Source: Asterias amurensis (Eukaryota > Echinodermata > Asteroidea > Forcipulatida > Asteriidae). From it: 64,000 bases of DNA. A program made the translations under genes and the position numbers. Positions 62,671 to 64,000 of the stretch are shown one piece after another. The stretch covers positions 15,048,181-15,112,180 of the forward strand of contig NC_092657.1 in the NCBI RefSeq assembly GCF_032118995.1, written 5' to 3'. The notes under the pieces are model-generated. The model was not told the DNA's origin, did not search any database, and saw only the letters and a program-made list of their open reading frames with translations. The stretch's first letter is position 1. Each line of letters opens with the position of its first letter.

Positions 62671-64000
62671 GTAAGTTCATAACCTGTTTGAAACAAGAAT
62701 ACAGATTTAAAAACTAGGAAGTGACCTCCAATAATTACATTCAAAATACTTTGTAAAACTTTAAAATTTGATTGAATTATTGAAGAATTTTGTTTTTGCT
62801 AAATAAGTGACTAAATCATTATCACTCATATCAGGTATTATCACCAGAAACTGAGGGGGCTTTTGGGTTCACATTGAGTTTTTCAAATTATGAAAATTAT
62901 TACTTAAGAAATTTTGTAGACACAGGTTTTATTGACATGTTGAAAATGAAAGCGTGTTTTTTTCCATCATAATTTATTAAAAATAAGATTGCAGATAAAA
63001 GTTTAAATTTAAAACCATAAACTTACTTGTTGATTACAACACAAAGTATGGTTTTAAACTATGATGGAAGTTAATCAGCTACATGTAGTGTCGTTAAATT
63101 TTTTGCTTAGTAATTTCAAGTTTATTTTGCAGGTAGAGTATCGTAAAACAGACAACAGAAGATTTCCTTTTTATTAAAGTCGTATCGATCGAGGCTAAAC
63201 TTTCTGAAGTCAATAGGGATAGGGGGGCCTATTAAACTGTTAAATGAACCATACATGGAGGAATGAATGAATTTAGACCCCACCTTCATCTCGTTGCGAT
63301 AACGTAACTAGCCTTCATCCATCTTGATAGTGGATTTTTCTGGTAAACCAAGTAATTTCTTTTCAAAGAAACTTAAAAAAGTAATTTTCAAAAGAACATA
63401 AAATCCAGGTCTTTCAATCTATAAATAATTACGACCACCAAAAATGGATTTCAAAATCCTGGTTAACATCCAATGTCGGACACTTTGTACCTTTGCCACT
63501 TCATATCGAAACCAAATTGGTCACTTTTTACCAAAGTGTCCTGAAACAATGTACGAAGTGTCTTATACAGTACGAAGTGTCCAAGAGTCCAAAGTCAATT
63601 TGTACCTTGCAAAAGGTATGAGATGTCCAGGGTACAAAGCGACAAACGTACATACGTGCGAAGTGTCCTCGCACCCATCCAACACAAATCCAACAAAAAT
63701 CCAACATTGAAAAAGTTATTCCTGTATTTATTGAATCTGCTGAACCCACAAAACTCTTTTAATAATACAATGTAATCTTTATTTAGGACCAGGATCCAAT
63801 TACTGAAACTTTATTGTGAACTTTTTTGGGACCCCTTTAAGCCTTTGTGGTTTAAAATCCCTAAAGATAAGATGGTATTTTGAGAGTAATATTTCACATT
63901 GATTTTTGTTGATTTTTTTTAGCATTACCCTCAATAAATAAGTTGAAATGTGACTGCAATTCCTTATGAGCACAGTAAAATGCTTAACAAACTTTATAAA
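62671..64000. other. Start of intron 1 of the RBM47-like gene
   Basis: AT-rich, with no RRM3 exon. A family F fragment (CGTTGCGATAACGTAACT) is near 63293, and repeated ACGAAGTGTCC words lie at 63551-63670. Confidence 0.6.

Overview
This window is animal nuclear DNA. Genes are split into short exons by GT-AG introns, base composition is AT-rich, and repeats are abundant. It most resembles a marine invertebrate deuterostome, probably an echinoderm. That placement is inference, resting on an LDLa/CUB/LRR GPCR of the GRL101 type and on the style of the repeats. Nothing prokaryotic is present.

Four protein-coding genes are supported. (1) Positions 820-11638 (+): the 3' part of a multi-exon leucine-rich-repeat GPCR. 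Ten introns separate LDLa, CUB, LDLa, LDLa, LRR N-cap, five LRR exons and one exon for all seven helices. (2) Positions 20505-42092 (+): a complete IGHMBP2/SMUBP-2 helicase, 14 exons whose phases all join to 1096 residues. (3) Positions 47296-56195 (-): a complete SNRPC (U1 snRNP C), 5 exons, 162 residues. (4) Positions 61978-62670 (+): the first coding exon of an RBM47/A1CF/RBM46-type RNA-binding protein, which continues beyond the window. IGHMBP2 and SNRPC converge tail to tail. SNRPC and the RBM gene diverge across about 5.8 kb, which also holds a TATA-box candidate first exon at 58560-58655.

Much of the rest is mobile DNA. The dominant class is short inverted-repeat elements flanked by TTAA, as in non-autonomous piggyBac-like elements. 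At least four sequence families share this flank, and one family has about 28 whole or partial copies. There are also one hAT-like element with an 8-bp target duplication, tRNA-derived SINEs, 5'-truncated LINE 3' tails, several foldbacks (one of about 620 bp) and minisatellites.

The most unusual structures are in IGHMBP2. Exon 2 and its 5' splice site are tandemly repeated about eight times in 90-bp units that keep the reading frame open. Exon 10 is preceded by a truncated duplicate with an in-frame stop. A hAT element sits less than 200 bp upstream of the start codon. A LINE reverse-transcriptase tail continues the exon 8 frame into intron 8. The GPCR has Cys in place of the nearly invariant Arg of the DRY motif.
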